DNA of 64,000 nt, taken from assembly GCA_018333515.1 (NCBI GenBank), contig JAGXSZ010000023.1, forward strand, positions 62,001 to 126,000, written 5' to 3'. The DNA comes from Actinomycetota bacterium. GTDB lineage: Bacteria; Actinomycetota; Aquicultoria; Aquicultorales; Aquicultoraceae. Below are positions 25,213 through 35,124 of the stretch, in pieces. The stretch's first letter is position 1; every line of letters begins with the position of its first letter. A program made the translations under genes and the position numbers. The notes under the pieces were generated by a model. It was not told where the DNA came from. It saw nothing but the letters and a program-made list of their open reading frames with translations, and did no database searches.

Positions 25213-25873
25213 TCGACCTCCCCGGTAAAACATCATGGCTCTCGCCCAGACCTCCGAGGAAAGATTCATCAAAAATGGCCTTCTCGACTATGTCGCAGAT
25301 TATGTGGCCGACGGTTATGTGGGCTTCCTGTATGCGGGGCGTGCTAACAGAAGGGGTTTTAAAGCATATATCTACCATCGGCGCAAGCTTTCCGCCACCC
25401 TCGCCGGTAAAAGCAACAGTTACCGCGCCGATCTCTTTGGCCTTTTCTATCGCCGCTACCACGTTGCTAGAATTTCCGCTGGTACTTATCCCAACAACAA
25501 CATCTTCCGGCCTTGCCCAGGCTTCGATCTGACGGGCAAAGACCCGGTCAAAATCGTAATCGTTGCCGATTGCAGTAAGAATCGAGGTATTAACGCTTAA
25601 AGCAATCGATTGCAGAGCTCTACGTTCCATCTGGAACTTGCTCACGAATTCGCAGGCCAAGTGCTGTGAATCGGCCGCACTGCCACCATTCCCCATGAAA
25701 ATAACTTTACCGCCTACTTGATAGCATTCGATGATCTTCTTAGCGATTTCCATGATAACCGATAGGTGCCCTTCACCTTTGACCAGTGCCTCTTTTACAC
25801 TAATGCTATCGACAATCTGATCGCGAATTTTGCCCATTAGCTGCACTTTCATATCGCCGGCAACGCCATCCAT
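25202..25873 (-). CDS. gmhA: D-sedoheptulose-7-phosphate isomerase
   Basis: GmhA converts sedoheptulose-7-phosphate to D-glycero-D-manno-heptose-7-phosphate, the first step to ADP- or GDP-heptose. The 223-residue SIS-domain protein has KVIFMGNGGSAADSQHLACEF, TAIGNDYDFDRVF, VVVGISTSGNSSNVV and a late EAHITVGHIICDIVE with catalytic His. The start has AAAGGAGAG upstream. The partner genes gmhB (adjacent), hddC (26.1 kb) and hddA (44.2 kb) complete the pathway. Confidence 0.93.
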   Translation of the reverse strand: MDGVAGDMKVQLMGKIRDQIVDSISVKEALVKGEGHLSVIMEIAKKIIECYQVGGKVIFMGNGGSAADSQHLACEFVSKFQMERRALQSIALSVNTSILTAIGNDYDFDRVFARQIEAWARPEDVVVGISTSGNSSNVVAAIEKAKEIGAVTVAFTGEGGGKLAPMVDICFKTPSVSTPRIQEAHITVGHIICDIVEKAIFDESFLGGLGESHDVLPGRSSEE

Positions 25874-26146
25874 CCGTCTCTCCTTTACCTGGCAACAGCT
25901 CCAACACGACCGCCCGCCACGTTACAATTCTTTAAGGCCAAACGCGAAGTAAACGACCAATCATATAGTTCATTAAACTCTTGTAAGTATTATAGCTCAT
26001 TGAAATAACCGATGCTAATCGGCGTCCTTGTGCCGCGGCTTGTGAAATCCCGCCGATGGTGACAAGCTTGCGGGCCGATGTCCCTTACCGTAAAACCTAT
26101 CTTAAGCTCAGCCTTGCCTCGGATAGATGCTTAAAACCTAGGCAAC

Positions 26147-26848
26147 TTAAAAGTAACGGACAAAGTATTCTTGAGCTTTTTCATAGCTCTCAGGCGTCCC
26201 GATATCTATAAAGTAGCCATCCGAAACATAGCCAAAAACCGAACCTGTAGTAATTATGGTAGGAATTACATCGTTTTCCAAAGAAACGGGCTTTCCGGGT
26301 GCAATGTAGTCTAACACGGCGGGCGAAACTGCATAAATGCCGGCATTTACATGACCAAATCCTTGCGTATCCGAACCCTTCTCCCTAAAGCCTAAAACTC
26401 GGTTATTTGAATCTATAGCGACTGAGCCAAAACGGGCTGCATCGTCTACCATAACTAAAGACAAGCTAAGCCCCGCCTCTTTTCCCTCGTGGAAATCGAG
26501 AAGCCCCCGACAATCGAGGTCGAAAAAAGTATCGCCGTTTAGCAGCAAGAACGTGCCGTCAATAAATTTAGCAGCATTTAATACCGCCCCAGCAGTACCA
26601 AGCGGTTCTTTTTCGACCGAATAGTCAATTTTTAGCCCGAAATTCGAACCATCGCCGAAATACAAGGCGACCTTGTCCGCAAGATATCCGGTGCAAAGCA
26701 CGATATCGCAAAACCCCTGCGCCTTTAACACCATCAATTGCCATTCCAAAAATGGCCTGCCGGCAACCGGAGCCATTGGTTTTGGCAAATCTGAAACCTT
26801 ACTTCTCAAGCGAGTGCCAAGTCCGCCAGCCAATATGACTACCCTCAT
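26147..26848 (-). CDS. hddC: D-glycero-alpha-D-manno-heptose-1-phosphate guanylyltransferase
   Basis: This nucleotidyltransferase of 233 residues has the sugar-nucleotide signature LAGGLGTRLRSKVSDLPKPM, then PFLEWQLM, EKEPLGTAGAVL, FLLLNGDTFFDLD and FIDIGTPESYEKAQEYF. In the presence of gmhA, gmhB and hddA it is best read as HddC, making GDP-heptose; mannose- or glucose-1-phosphate transferases are alternatives. It lies 6 nt after GT4 paralogue B. The 273-bp gap to gmhA has no gene I can see. Confidence 0.82.
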   Translation of the reverse strand: MRVVILAGGLGTRLRSKVSDLPKPMAPVAGRPFLEWQLMVLKAQGFCDIVLCTGYLADKVALYFGDGSNFGLKIDYSVEKEPLGTAGAVLNAAKFIDGTFLLLNGDTFFDLDCRGLLDFHEGKEAGLSLSLVMVDDAARFGSVAIDSNNRVLGFREKGSDTQGFGHVNAGIYAVSPAVLDYIAPGKPVSLENDVIPTIITTGSVFGYVSDGYFIDIGTPESYEKAQEYFVRYF

Positions 26849-26854
26849 CTAATG

Positions 26855-27988
26855 CTAACCCAACCTCTCATATACTTGCAACGTATCGGACGCTGTCTTT
26901 TCCCAGGAAAATCGCTCTGCGTTTACCAGTCCCTTTTCAATCATACTGCTGCGGAGTTGACTGTTCTCAATAACGCTCAAGATATGCGCGGCCAATTGCT
27001 CTACATCGCGCGGACCAAACAGCAAAGCCGCGTCACCCGCAACTTCCGGCAATGACGACACATCGGAGCATACAACAGGCGTTCCGCAAGCCATTGCCTC
27101 TAGTACGGGCAAGCCAAAACCTTCATAAATCGATGGGTACAGAAAAGCTTCCGCGCCGCTATAAAGCGCTGGTAAAATATTGTCTTCAATAAAGCCTAAG
27201 AAAATTATCTTTTCGTTAAGTTTCAATTCCTCTACCAGTTTAAAGATATCGTCATACAACCAACCCTTGCTACCGGCAATTACTAAGCGATAAGGAAAAT
27301 CACGCATACTTCCAATGCAGTAACTAAATGCCTTAAGTAGAGTTGCAATATTCTTTCTCGGTTCCATAGTGCCGACATATAGTAGATAAGGTTCGGTTAT
27401 CCCAAGACCCCCCAAAACAGTATCTATCTGTTGCCTAGCGGCAGGCACATATTGGCTACCCGCGGCAAGATGGATAACCGATATCTTGTCCTCGGGAATT
27501 GACAGGTATTCGATAATGTCTTGCTTGGAGCTGTAAGAATCGGCTATTACGGCACTCGCATTATGCGCCGAAAACTTTGCTATTTGCCGCATAAATGTAC
27601 GGTTGGCCCATGTAAAGTATTCCGGGTAGCGTAGAAATATCAAATCGTGCACAGTAAGAACGCTTGGTATTCCCTTTGGCGCCGGAAAGGAAAAATCGGG
27701 AACATGAAAGAGGTCTACCTTCCGTATCAGGTGGTTTGGCGTGCGGCCAATAAGCTTTAAGCCTAATAAATAAGAACGCAGCGCCCTGCCGTTAAAACCA
27801 TGCACATATATTCGGGACAAGGGCAGACCGAGGCGTGCAGCCAAATCCGACGCGTCTCCGAAGAAAGAATGGAGGACGTACTCGTTTCTCCCGTCCATTT
27901 CCAAAAGCTTCGCAACCAACTCACCAGTGTATCTCCCAATGCCCGCCGTCTGGTTGACAGCTGAAGACACATCAATGCCGATTTTCAT
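26855..27988 (-). CDS. Glycosyltransferase family 4 (paralogue B)
   Basis: This GT-B enzyme of 377 residues begins MKIGIDVSSAVNQTAGIGRYTGELV and has LLYVGTMEPRKNIATLLKAF, VIAGSKGWLYDD and [20 protein letters not shown] with the two motif Glu residues. It is co-directional with hddC 6 nt later. Its similarity to paralogues A, C and D suggests they arose by duplication within the locus. Confidence 0.9.
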   Translation of the reverse strand: MKIGIDVSSAVNQTAGIGRYTGELVAKLLEMDGRNEYVLHSFFGDASDLAARLGLPLSRIYVHGFNGRALRSYLLGLKLIGRTPNHLIRKVDLFHVPDFSFPAPKGIPSVLTVHDLIFLRYPEYFTWANRTFMRQIAKFSAHNASAVIADSYSSKQDIIEYLSIPEDKISVIHLAAGSQYVPAARQQIDTVLGGLGITEPYLLYVGTMEPRKNIATLLKAFSYCIGSMRDFPYRLVIAGSKGWLYDDIFKLVEELKLNEKIIFLGFIEDNILPALYSGAEAFLYPSIYEGFGLPVLEAMACGTPVVCSDVSSLPEVAGDAALLFGPRDVEQLAAHILSVIENSQLRSSMIEKGLVNAERFSWEKTASDTLQVYERLG

Positions 27989-28104
27989 GAAAAATAGAGC
28001 CTTTCCGGAAATTTTATCTTGATTATATAGGTTTCCGGTAACCCCATCAAACCCCCTCCATAAAATAGAAAAGGCGCTTGCCGGGTACGTAAGAGACTTT
28101 CACC

Positions 28105-28287
28105 TCAAATGCGTGAAGCGTGTCCGGCCCACGCTGTTACAAACTTCTCCTTACCGAGACGCTCACGCAGGCATGCGCAACAGACAGCGCCGAGACGCTT
28201 TGCAAAACCTATCGTCAGCTCTTGCCCGAATACGCCCCGCAGGTCGTATTCGCGAAACATGGTTTCTTCCAAAGTTCTTTTCTGCAA
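28105..28287 (-). pseudogene. manB 5' fragment, second copy
   Basis: From the TTG CAG start at 28287 the frame gives LQKRTLEETMFREYDLRGVF, identical in pattern to manB, then diverges (ELTIGFAKRLGAVCCACLRERLGK) and goes out of frame before the SVGRD segment. The ribosome-site region upstream is also conserved. Divergence is clearly greater than for the 24300-24363 fragment, so this copy is older or came from another strain. Confidence 0.85.
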
Positions 28288-28357
28288 GTTATTATCTCCC
28301 TGCTGTCCCCGGCTATTCCTATGGAATACAGCGCTCTCTATCACGGACTAAAGGCAC

Positions 28358-28567
28358 TTAGGCAAACATTAAGCGCCCTCTAGGTTTAGGAATAGGTCGC
28401 CCGAGTTCTTTTGCGGTGTCAAGCCATTCCTGGATTACTACCTCAACATTTGCCAGTGCTTCCTGATAGGTCTCGCCATCAGCCATGCAGCCCGGCAATT
28501 CCGGAACCTCTGCAATAAACGATTGGTCGTCATCGCTCCAATAGATAATCACTTCATACTTAACCAT
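28358..28567 (-). CDS. hicB: HicB family antitoxin
   Basis: This 69-residue antitoxin has the HicB partial RNase-H-like fold: KYEVIIYWSDDDQSFIAEVPELPGC, MADGETYQEALANVEVVIQEWL and a short basic C-terminus. It neutralises the HicA mRNA interferase. I chose the ATG at 28567, which overlaps the hicA stop by 8 nt; a GTG at 28576 is possible. A decayed copy of this gene lies at 24420-24552. Confidence 0.9.
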   Translation of the reverse strand: MVKYEVIIYWSDDDQSFIAEVPELPGCMADGETYQEALANVEVVIQEWLDTAKELGRPIPKPRGRLMFA

Positions 28568-28817
28568 CAGAATCACCCAATCTATATTTTGAGATTACAT
28601 TTCGAACTTGCTTTACCTGATAAGGCTTAGCCTTACCGACTTTAGGTTGTAAGTTTAATATTTCCTCAACCCCGTCTTTAGTAAAAATATGATGACTACT
28701 GCGAATTCGCTCGGAAAAGCCTAGCCTGATTAGTAGACTGCGTAAGTCGGCAAAAGAAATATTTGCATCAGATTTGCCAGACAATATTAGGATTAAAACT
28801 TTATCGTCACGTGTCAT
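28560..28817 (-). CDS. hicA: HicA family toxin (mRNA interferase)
   Basis: This 85-residue protein matches HicA: the dsRBD-like segment ISFADLRSLLIRLGFSERIRSSHHIF with the catalytic His, then LNLQPKVGKAKPYQVKQVRNVI. An unusually long N-terminus (MTRDDKVLILILSGKSDAN) is present. HicA degrades mRNA when HicB is lost. The hicA-hicB order with overlap is typical. The module lies between a manB relic and manC. Confidence 0.88.
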   Translation of the reverse strand: MTRDDKVLILILSGKSDANISFADLRSLLIRLGFSERIRSSHHIFTKDGVEEILNLQPKVGKAKPYQVKQVRNVISKYRLGDSDG

Positions 28818-28871
28818 TCTAGCTACCCTATTTTATCAACTGCTGAACGATTTTCAAAAGAAAAGACCTTT

Positions 28872-30314
28872 CTACTGTCTGGCATAGTCATCCTCGGTCC
28901 GCATGATGTCGTCCTCTTCGAGATACTCGCCGTTTTGCACCTCGATTATCTTAAGCGGTATCATCCCCGGGTTTTCCAGGCGATGCATCGTGGAGGGCGG
29001 TATGAACGTGCTCTCATTGACATGCACATTGAAGACTTCGCCGCCGCGCGTTACCGTCGCCGTACCCGCTATTACCACCCAGTGCTCACTGCGATGGTGA
29101 TGCATCTGCAAGCTCAGCCGCTCGCCGGGTTTGACTTCGATGACCTTTATCTTAAAGCCGGGCCCCCGCTCTAACAGCGTATAGCAGCCCCACGGCCTGT
29201 ACATCGTGCGATGCACCAAGTACTCCTCGGCATTTCGGGCCTTGAGCACATCGACGACCTTGCGCACATCCTGCGCCCTGTCTTTAGAGCACACGAGCGT
29301 CGCATCGTGCGTGTCGATGACGACCGTGTCTTTCAGCCCGAGGGTAGCGACCAGCCGGTTCTCCCCAAAGACGATCGAGTCTTCGGAATCGATGTCGATT
29401 ACATTGCCCGCAATGGCGTTGCCGCGCTCATCTTTCTTCAAGAAATCGCCGATTGCCGTCAGGCTCCCGACGTCCACCCAATCAAGCTCCACCGGCACCA
29501 CGGCGACTTTATCGGATTTCTCCATTACGCCATAGTCGATCGATGTTGATTCGGCCTCGCAGAAAAGCTCTTTTGTTTTTTCTGAATTCCACTCATTGAG
29601 CGAAAGCTCCTTGAACCGCATCAAAAGACTGTACAGTTCCGGCATTAACCGCTCGATCTCATCTAAAACGGTGCTCGCCTTAAAAACGAACATACCGCTG
29701 TTCCAAAAATAATCGCCCGCCCGCACATACAGCTCGGCCGTTTCTCTGTCCGGTTTTTCAACAAAGCGCTCTACGGCATATGATGGGTAGGTTTCGCCAT
29801 GCCCTTGAAGCCTCGCCCCCAGCTTAATATAGCCGAAACCGGTCTCGGGACGACTAGGTTTCAAACCCAGCGTAACGAGATAACCCGCGCTCGCGAGTTC
29901 TTCGGCACTTGTAAGCACCGATAAAAACTCGTCGGGATTGCCCAGTAGGTGATCGGATGGAAGAACCGCCATTACGGCGTCTGGATTTATGTTTAAAAGA
30001 TGAACGGCGGCCAGGCCAATCGCAGGCGCCGTGTTTCTGGCGTGGGGCTCGACAAGATAGCCCACGTTCTTGAAGGGCTCCTTTTCCGTGATAAGATGAG
30101 TTCTTATTTCTTCGACAAGCTTGTTGTTGGCGACCACATATACCTGTTCTTGCGGTATGAGCGGCAGCAGACGCTTAATAGTCTGCCAAATCAAGCTTTC
30201 GGCACCAAACACCCTGAGCAACTGCTTTGGGCTCATCTCTCGACTCAGGGGCCAGAACCTTGTCCCGGCGCCGCCTGCTAGAATAACGCCGTACAAATTC
30301 TTCGAAGTTACCAT
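28872..30314 (-). CDS. manC: Mannose-1-phosphate guanylyltransferase/mannose-6-phosphate isomerase
   Basis: This two-domain type II enzyme of 480 residues makes GDP-mannose. The N-terminal nucleotidyltransferase has YGVILAGGAGTRFWPLSREM, SPKQLL, FVEKPDRETAELY and WNSGMFVFKA. The C-terminal cupin isomerase domain has YRPWGCYTLLERG, LSLQMHHHRSEHWVVIAGTA and STFIPPSTMHRLENPG. I took the ATG at 30314 (AAGGAG 6 nt upstream) rather than the longer frame. With manB it supplies GDP-mannose for the polymer and possibly for the Gmd-like enzymes. Confidence 0.95.
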   Translation of the reverse strand: MVTSKNLYGVILAGGAGTRFWPLSREMSPKQLLRVFGAESLIWQTIKRLLPLIPQEQVYVVANNKLVEEIRTHLITEKEPFKNVGYLVEPHARNTAPAIGLAAVHLLNINPDAVMAVLPSDHLLGNPDEFLSVLTSAEELASAGYLVTLGLKPSRPETGFGYIKLGARLQGHGETYPSYAVERFVEKPDRETAELYVRAGDYFWNSGMFVFKASTVLDEIERLMPELYSLLMRFKELSLNEWNSEKTKELFCEAESTSIDYGVMEKSDKVAVVPVELDWVDVGSLTAIGDFLKKDERGNAIAGNVIDIDSEDSIVFGENRLVATLGLKDTVVIDTHDATLVCSKDRAQDVRKVVDVLKARNAEEYLVHRTMYRPWGCYTLLERGPGFKIKVIEVKPGERLSLQMHHHRSEHWVVIAGTATVTRGGEVFNVHVNESTFIPPSTMHRLENPGMIPLKIIEVQNGEYLEEDDIMRTEDDYARQ

Positions 30315-30846
30315 ATAAAACTCCTTACCAGATGCAAACATCATCTTGCGTAATGCTATATCGCATTGATTGTATTTTACCTGCATTTAAAGGCAGTAAT
30401 CAAGAATCCTTAGATGCTATAGCGTTGCATAGGCGGTGCTTGTATCGCAGTCGCCTTACCGAGGGCCACCTCGTCATAACTTGTAAGCAAATATCTTTCC
30501 CGACCCTGTAACCATCCACAGGTATTGGCCTATCAGACAAACGCAGCGCACCAGGCTTCCTTAATCTTAAATGCCTCAACCGCCTCGCCCGATCTGCATC
30601 TACCACTATGGCGATAAGACGCAACTTTACTTTATCGACCAACAACCGGTCAACCTTCCCGCCGCTTTTGATTTATTTTATTATTTCAAGTCACCTTACC
30701 CTTGTTCGCAAGATACAGGTTTGAGCCATTACTGCCTGTTTCGACTATCAAAGAAGAATTTGCCTCCTTATAAGACAGCTTTCCTGCGCCCCTGCTATTT
30801 ATCTTTACGAAAGCAATCTTTTGCGCACAGGAAAGAGCTACTTCAA
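30315..30846. other. 532-bp gap without a recognised gene
   Basis: The only longish frame (30400-30645 minus, Arg-rich, 81 residues) matches nothing I know and has no ribosome site. The composition is mixed and it may hold a decayed gene between manC and GT4 paralogue C. No clear hairpin or repeat was found. Confidence 0.5.
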
Positions 30847-31983
30847 TTAGCATCCGCAAACCTTGCGATACACGTCATACGTAAGCTGCGCGGTTTTATC
30901 CCATGAGAAAAGCTTTGAACGCTCTATTCCCTTCCCTTTCAAACCAGCGGCAAGCTCTGGCTTAGTTACTACCGCATATATCGCTTCCACCCAAGCACCC
31001 ACATCATGAGGCTCGAGCAAAATACCCGCATCTGCCACAACTTCAAGTGACGAGGACGTATTTGAAACAACCACTGGTGTTCCACATGCCATAGCCTCAA
31101 GCGGCGGAATACCGAAGCCCTCATAAAGGCTCGGAAAAACGAATACCGAAGCAGCACTATGCAGGGCTGCTAGGTCAACATCCTCAACAAAGCCGGTAAA
31201 AACAATCTCATTTTCGAGACCTATTTCCGTCACTTTCTTAAAGATTTCTCCATAAAGCCAGCCCTTCTTACCAGCTATCACCAGTTTATGTGGTATAAGA
31301 TGCTGTTGTTTAAGTGCGGAAAACGCGTCGATGAGGAACGGGATGTTTTTGCGCGGCTCTAACGTGCCAACATAGAGAATATATTCTTGCGGTAATGCAT
31401 ATGTGTTCCTGACGGTGTCCAAAATAGATGAATCTTCGATCGGTTTAACGTTACAGTCCGCAGCCATGTGGGTGACCACAATCTTGCTCTCATCTATCCC
31501 TAACAATGTCACCAAATCACGCTTGCTGCTTTCCGAGATCGTTATGACCCTATCAGCTCTGCGAGCCGCAACCGGCACGAACTTGTTAAAGTATGCCGCG
31601 TCTCCAGCCGGCATAGTTTCCGGGTAGAAGACAAATGTCAAGTCGTGAATCGATACGACTTGCTTGGCAAAAAGTGTGGGCGGTACCATATAATTCAATG
31701 AATGGAATACGTCTGCTTTGCCGATGAAGGGCTCTATTGGGATACCAATACTATTATGCAGCATTCTCTGCACCCTACAAGGTATGCGACTAACCCTAAC
31801 GCGACCTAGCTCATTTAATTCAGCCGGAAGCGCCTTGCCATGTCTAAAATAGTTATAGAAAAGCAAAAGCTCATCGTCGGTTTGGTTTATGATGCCGGCA
31901 AGATGTCGAATTAACTGATACGCATAACAGCCGATACCGGTTCTTGGCGGAATCGCCGGGCTTGCATCAATTGCGATTCTCAA
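30847..31983 (-). CDS. Glycosyltransferase family 4 (paralogue C)
   Basis: This GT-B enzyme of 378 residues begins MRIAIDASPAIPPRTGIGCYAYQLI and has ILYVGTLEPRKNIPFLIDAF, VIAGKKGWLYGEIF and [20 protein letters not shown] with both motif Glu residues. It is transcribed away from the plus-strand SDR genes; the 148-bp gap between them holds a candidate promoter. Probably a mannosyl- or heptosyltransferase, but the donor cannot be told. Confidence 0.9.
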   Translation of the reverse strand: MRIAIDASPAIPPRTGIGCYAYQLIRHLAGIINQTDDELLLFYNYFRHGKALPAELNELGRVRVSRIPCRVQRMLHNSIGIPIEPFIGKADVFHSLNYMVPPTLFAKQVVSIHDLTFVFYPETMPAGDAAYFNKFVPVAARRADRVITISESSKRDLVTLLGIDESKIVVTHMAADCNVKPIEDSSILDTVRNTYALPQEYILYVGTLEPRKNIPFLIDAFSALKQQHLIPHKLVIAGKKGWLYGEIFKKVTEIGLENEIVFTGFVEDVDLAALHSAASVFVFPSLYEGFGIPPLEAMACGTPVVVSNTSSSLEVVADAGILLEPHDVGAWVEAIYAVVTKPELAAGLKGKGIERSKLFSWDKTAQLTYDVYRKVCGC

Positions 31984-32063
31984 GATTCTTACCCCTTAAG
32001 GAGATATTGACCACATGTTTTCCTCTCTTCGCAAATGGTATCTACATTTCAAATGCAGCTACC

Positions 32064-32093
32064 TACAATAGCTAATTAATTCTATGATATAAT
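32064..32093 (+). promoter_or_regulatory. Candidate vegetative promoter of the three SDR genes
   Basis: A perfect -10 TATAAT (32088-32093) is preceded by a weak -35 TACAAT (32064-32069) at an 18-nt spacing, 39 nt before the first ATG. Confidence 0.45.
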
Positions 32094-32131
32094 CAAGCTT
32101 ACATCAATTAACTTATGTTTTAAGGGGTTCT

Positions 32132-33106
32132 ATGAGGATACTAGTAACCGGTATCACCGGCTTTGTCGGTGGTCATTTAATTGAATGTTTACACGCAATC
32201 CCAAACGTCGAAATATATGGAAGCGCCTTTGGAGCCACCCCTGAATACTTTGATCAGCTAAACACCAATTCTAATGTAACAGTCATAGGTTGCGATTTAA
32301 CGAAAAGCGATGCAGCAAAGCGACTCGTTGAGATCGCCAAGCCTGATCTGGTATTTCATTTAGCGGGTATCGCCTCGATTGCTGATACATTAGAGAACGC
32401 CGAATATGTTATCACCAATAATATAATTGGCCAACTAAACCTATTGGATGCGTTAAAGAGCATATCGCCAAAGGCAAAAGTGCTCATAATCAGCTCGGGC
32501 GAGGTGTACGGAAGCGCGTCTGAGGACGAGCTGCCTTTATCGGAAAAAAGTGACCTTCGCCCAAATAATCCATATTCAGTAAGTAAATTGGGGCAAGAGT
32601 TTTTGGGTTATCAATTCTACGCAGCATATAATATACCTGTGGTTTTTGCGCGCCCGTTTAATCACACAGGTCCACGGCAGCATGGTAATTTCGTAGTGCC
32701 TAGTTTCGCCAAGCAAATTGCCGAGATAGAGGCCGGATTAAGGAAACCAATAATGCGTGTAGGAAACTTACAGGCAAAGCGTGATTTCTTGGATGTAAGA
32801 GATGTTGTAAAAGCATATTGGCTTACTCTCAATAAAGGAATACCCGGTCAAAGATATAATGTCGCTTCAGGAAAAATGCAATCTATAGCTCAAATTCTAA
32901 ATCTCCTGCTTCGGCATTCGAAGGCATCAATCGAAGTTAGAATCGATCCAAAGTTGGTTAGAGGCATTGATACGCCATGCCTCCTTGGCGATGCCGGTAA
33001 ACTTAGAGAACTGACAGGTTGGCAGCCCGAGATACCGCTAGACAAGACGCTGGCAGACACTTTAGACTACTGGCGACATTTTATTAAATTACGAAAGGGG
33101 AATTAA
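32132..33106 (+). CDS. NAD-dependent epimerase/dehydratase, Rmd-like
   Basis: This extended SDR of 324 residues has the Rossmann motif TGITGFVGGHL (6-16) and the catalytic SSGEVYG...YSVSK. The segment RPFNHTGPRQHGNFVVPSF plus VGNLQAKRDFLDVRDVV matches GDP-4-keto-6-deoxy-mannose reductases (Rmd) and Gmd relatives. It probably reduces a 4-keto GDP-sugar, perhaps of heptose type. It is followed by the Gmd-like gene after 1 nt. A 33-bp stretch (32704-32736) is identical to one in that gene. Confidence 0.82.
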   Translation: MRILVTGITGFVGGHLIECLHAIPNVEIYGSAFGATPEYFDQLNTNSNVTVIGCDLTKSDAAKRLVEIAKPDLVFHLAGIASIADTLENAEYVITNNIIGQLNLLDALKSISPKAKVLIISSGEVYGSASEDELPLSEKSDLRPNNPYSVSKLGQEFLGYQFYAAYNIPVVFARPFNHTGPRQHGNFVVPSFAKQIAEIEAGLRKPIMRVGNLQAKRDFLDVRDVVKAYWLTLNKGIPGQRYNVASGKMQSIAQILNLLLRHSKASIEVRIDPKLVRGIDTPCLLGDAGKLRELTGWQPEIPLDKTLADTLDYWRHFIKLRKGN

Positions 33107-33107
33107 T

Positions 33108-34076
33108 TTGAATAAAAAAGCGCTTATTACAGGAATAACCGGTATGGCCGGCAGTCATCTTGCCGATTACCTACTCGACTTAGGCGATATCGAGGTGCAT
33201 GGCACTAAAAGATGGCGCAGTAACCCTGCGAATATTGCTCATATCGAGAACAAGATTGCGCTGCATGATTGTGATCTAACGGATTATAAAAATGTTCTGG
33301 GGGTTATCCGAAAGGTCAAGCCCGATTTTATCTTTCATTTAGCCGCACAGAGCTATGTTCCAACTTCGTGGGTCTCTCCTGCAGCAACGCTCAGCGATAA
33401 CATCACGATGCAGGTAAACGTGTTCGAAGCGGTTCGCGAAGCGGGTATTGATCCGACTATTCAGATCGCGCTCTCATCCGAAGAGTATGGTCTGGTCTTA
33501 CCGGATGAAGTCCCAATCAATGAAGACAATCCACTGCGGCCGCTAAGCCCTTATGCGGTAAGTAAGGTGGCACAGGATATGCTGGGGTATCAGTACCACC
33601 AAAGTTATGGCTTAAAAGTAATCAGAACACGCACGTTTAACCACGAAGGCCCGAGGCGCGGCGACGTCTTTGTAACCAGCAATTTCGCCAAGCAAATTGC
33701 CGAGATAGAGGCCGGTAAGAAAGAGCCGGTTATTGAGGTGGGAAACCTTCAGGCTAAGCGCGATTGGGCGGATGTGCGCGATACCGTCAGAGGCTACTGG
33801 CTTGCCGTCAATAAGTGCACGCCCGGCGATGTCTATGTTATCGCGAGCGGAGTAACGCGAACGGTCCAGGAGATGCTCGATCTTCTACTTAGCATGAGCA
33901 ACATAAAGGTGGAAGTAAGGCAAGACCCATCGAGAATGCGGCCATCTGACGTCGAAATTCTTTTAGGCGATTATAGCAAGTTTAGGGCGGCAACAGGCTG
34001 GGAGCCAACTATACTATTTGAGAAGATGATGGAGGACCTGCTTAATTACTGGCGGAAGATAATTAATAAATGCTAG
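33108..34076 (+). CDS. GDP-mannose/GDP-heptose 4,6-dehydratase-like SDR
   Basis: This extended SDR of 322 residues begins with TGITGMAGSHLADYLL and has LSSEEYG (where Glu is the dehydratase acid/base), YAVSKVAQDMLGYQY, RTFNHEGPRRGDVFVTSNF and VGNLQAKRDWADVRD. The Glu-Glu pair after SS fits a 4,6-dehydratase. Because the window encodes GDP-heptose synthesis, the substrate could be GDP-manno-heptose (as for DmhA/WcbK) or GDP-mannose. It starts at TTG with AAGGGG upstream, 1 nt after the Rmd-like gene. Confidence 0.82.
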   Translation: MNKKALITGITGMAGSHLADYLLDLGDIEVHGTKRWRSNPANIAHIENKIALHDCDLTDYKNVLGVIRKVKPDFIFHLAAQSYVPTSWVSPAATLSDNITMQVNVFEAVREAGIDPTIQIALSSEEYGLVLPDEVPINEDNPLRPLSPYAVSKVAQDMLGYQYHQSYGLKVIRTRTFNHEGPRRGDVFVTSNFAKQIAEIEAGKKEPVIEVGNLQAKRDWADVRDTVRGYWLAVNKCTPGDVYVIASGVTRTVQEMLDLLLSMSNIKVEVRQDPSRMRPSDVEILLGDYSKFRAATGWEPTILFEKMMEDLLNYWRKIINKC

Positions 34077-34108
34077 GACAACGAATAGCGGTTAAGGGGG
34101 TCGTTTAA

Positions 34109-35050
<942 letters not shown>

Positions 35051-35124
35051 AACCGTGTACGGCTATAGACTAGGCAAAACATCATTTACAAGTAGATAGC
35101 AATCCCATGAACTGCAAAATTTAA

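Noticed and set aside
30400-30645. Arg-rich frame of 81 residues as a gene
   Set aside because: No ribosome site, no motif and no coding partner; treated as part of an empty gap.
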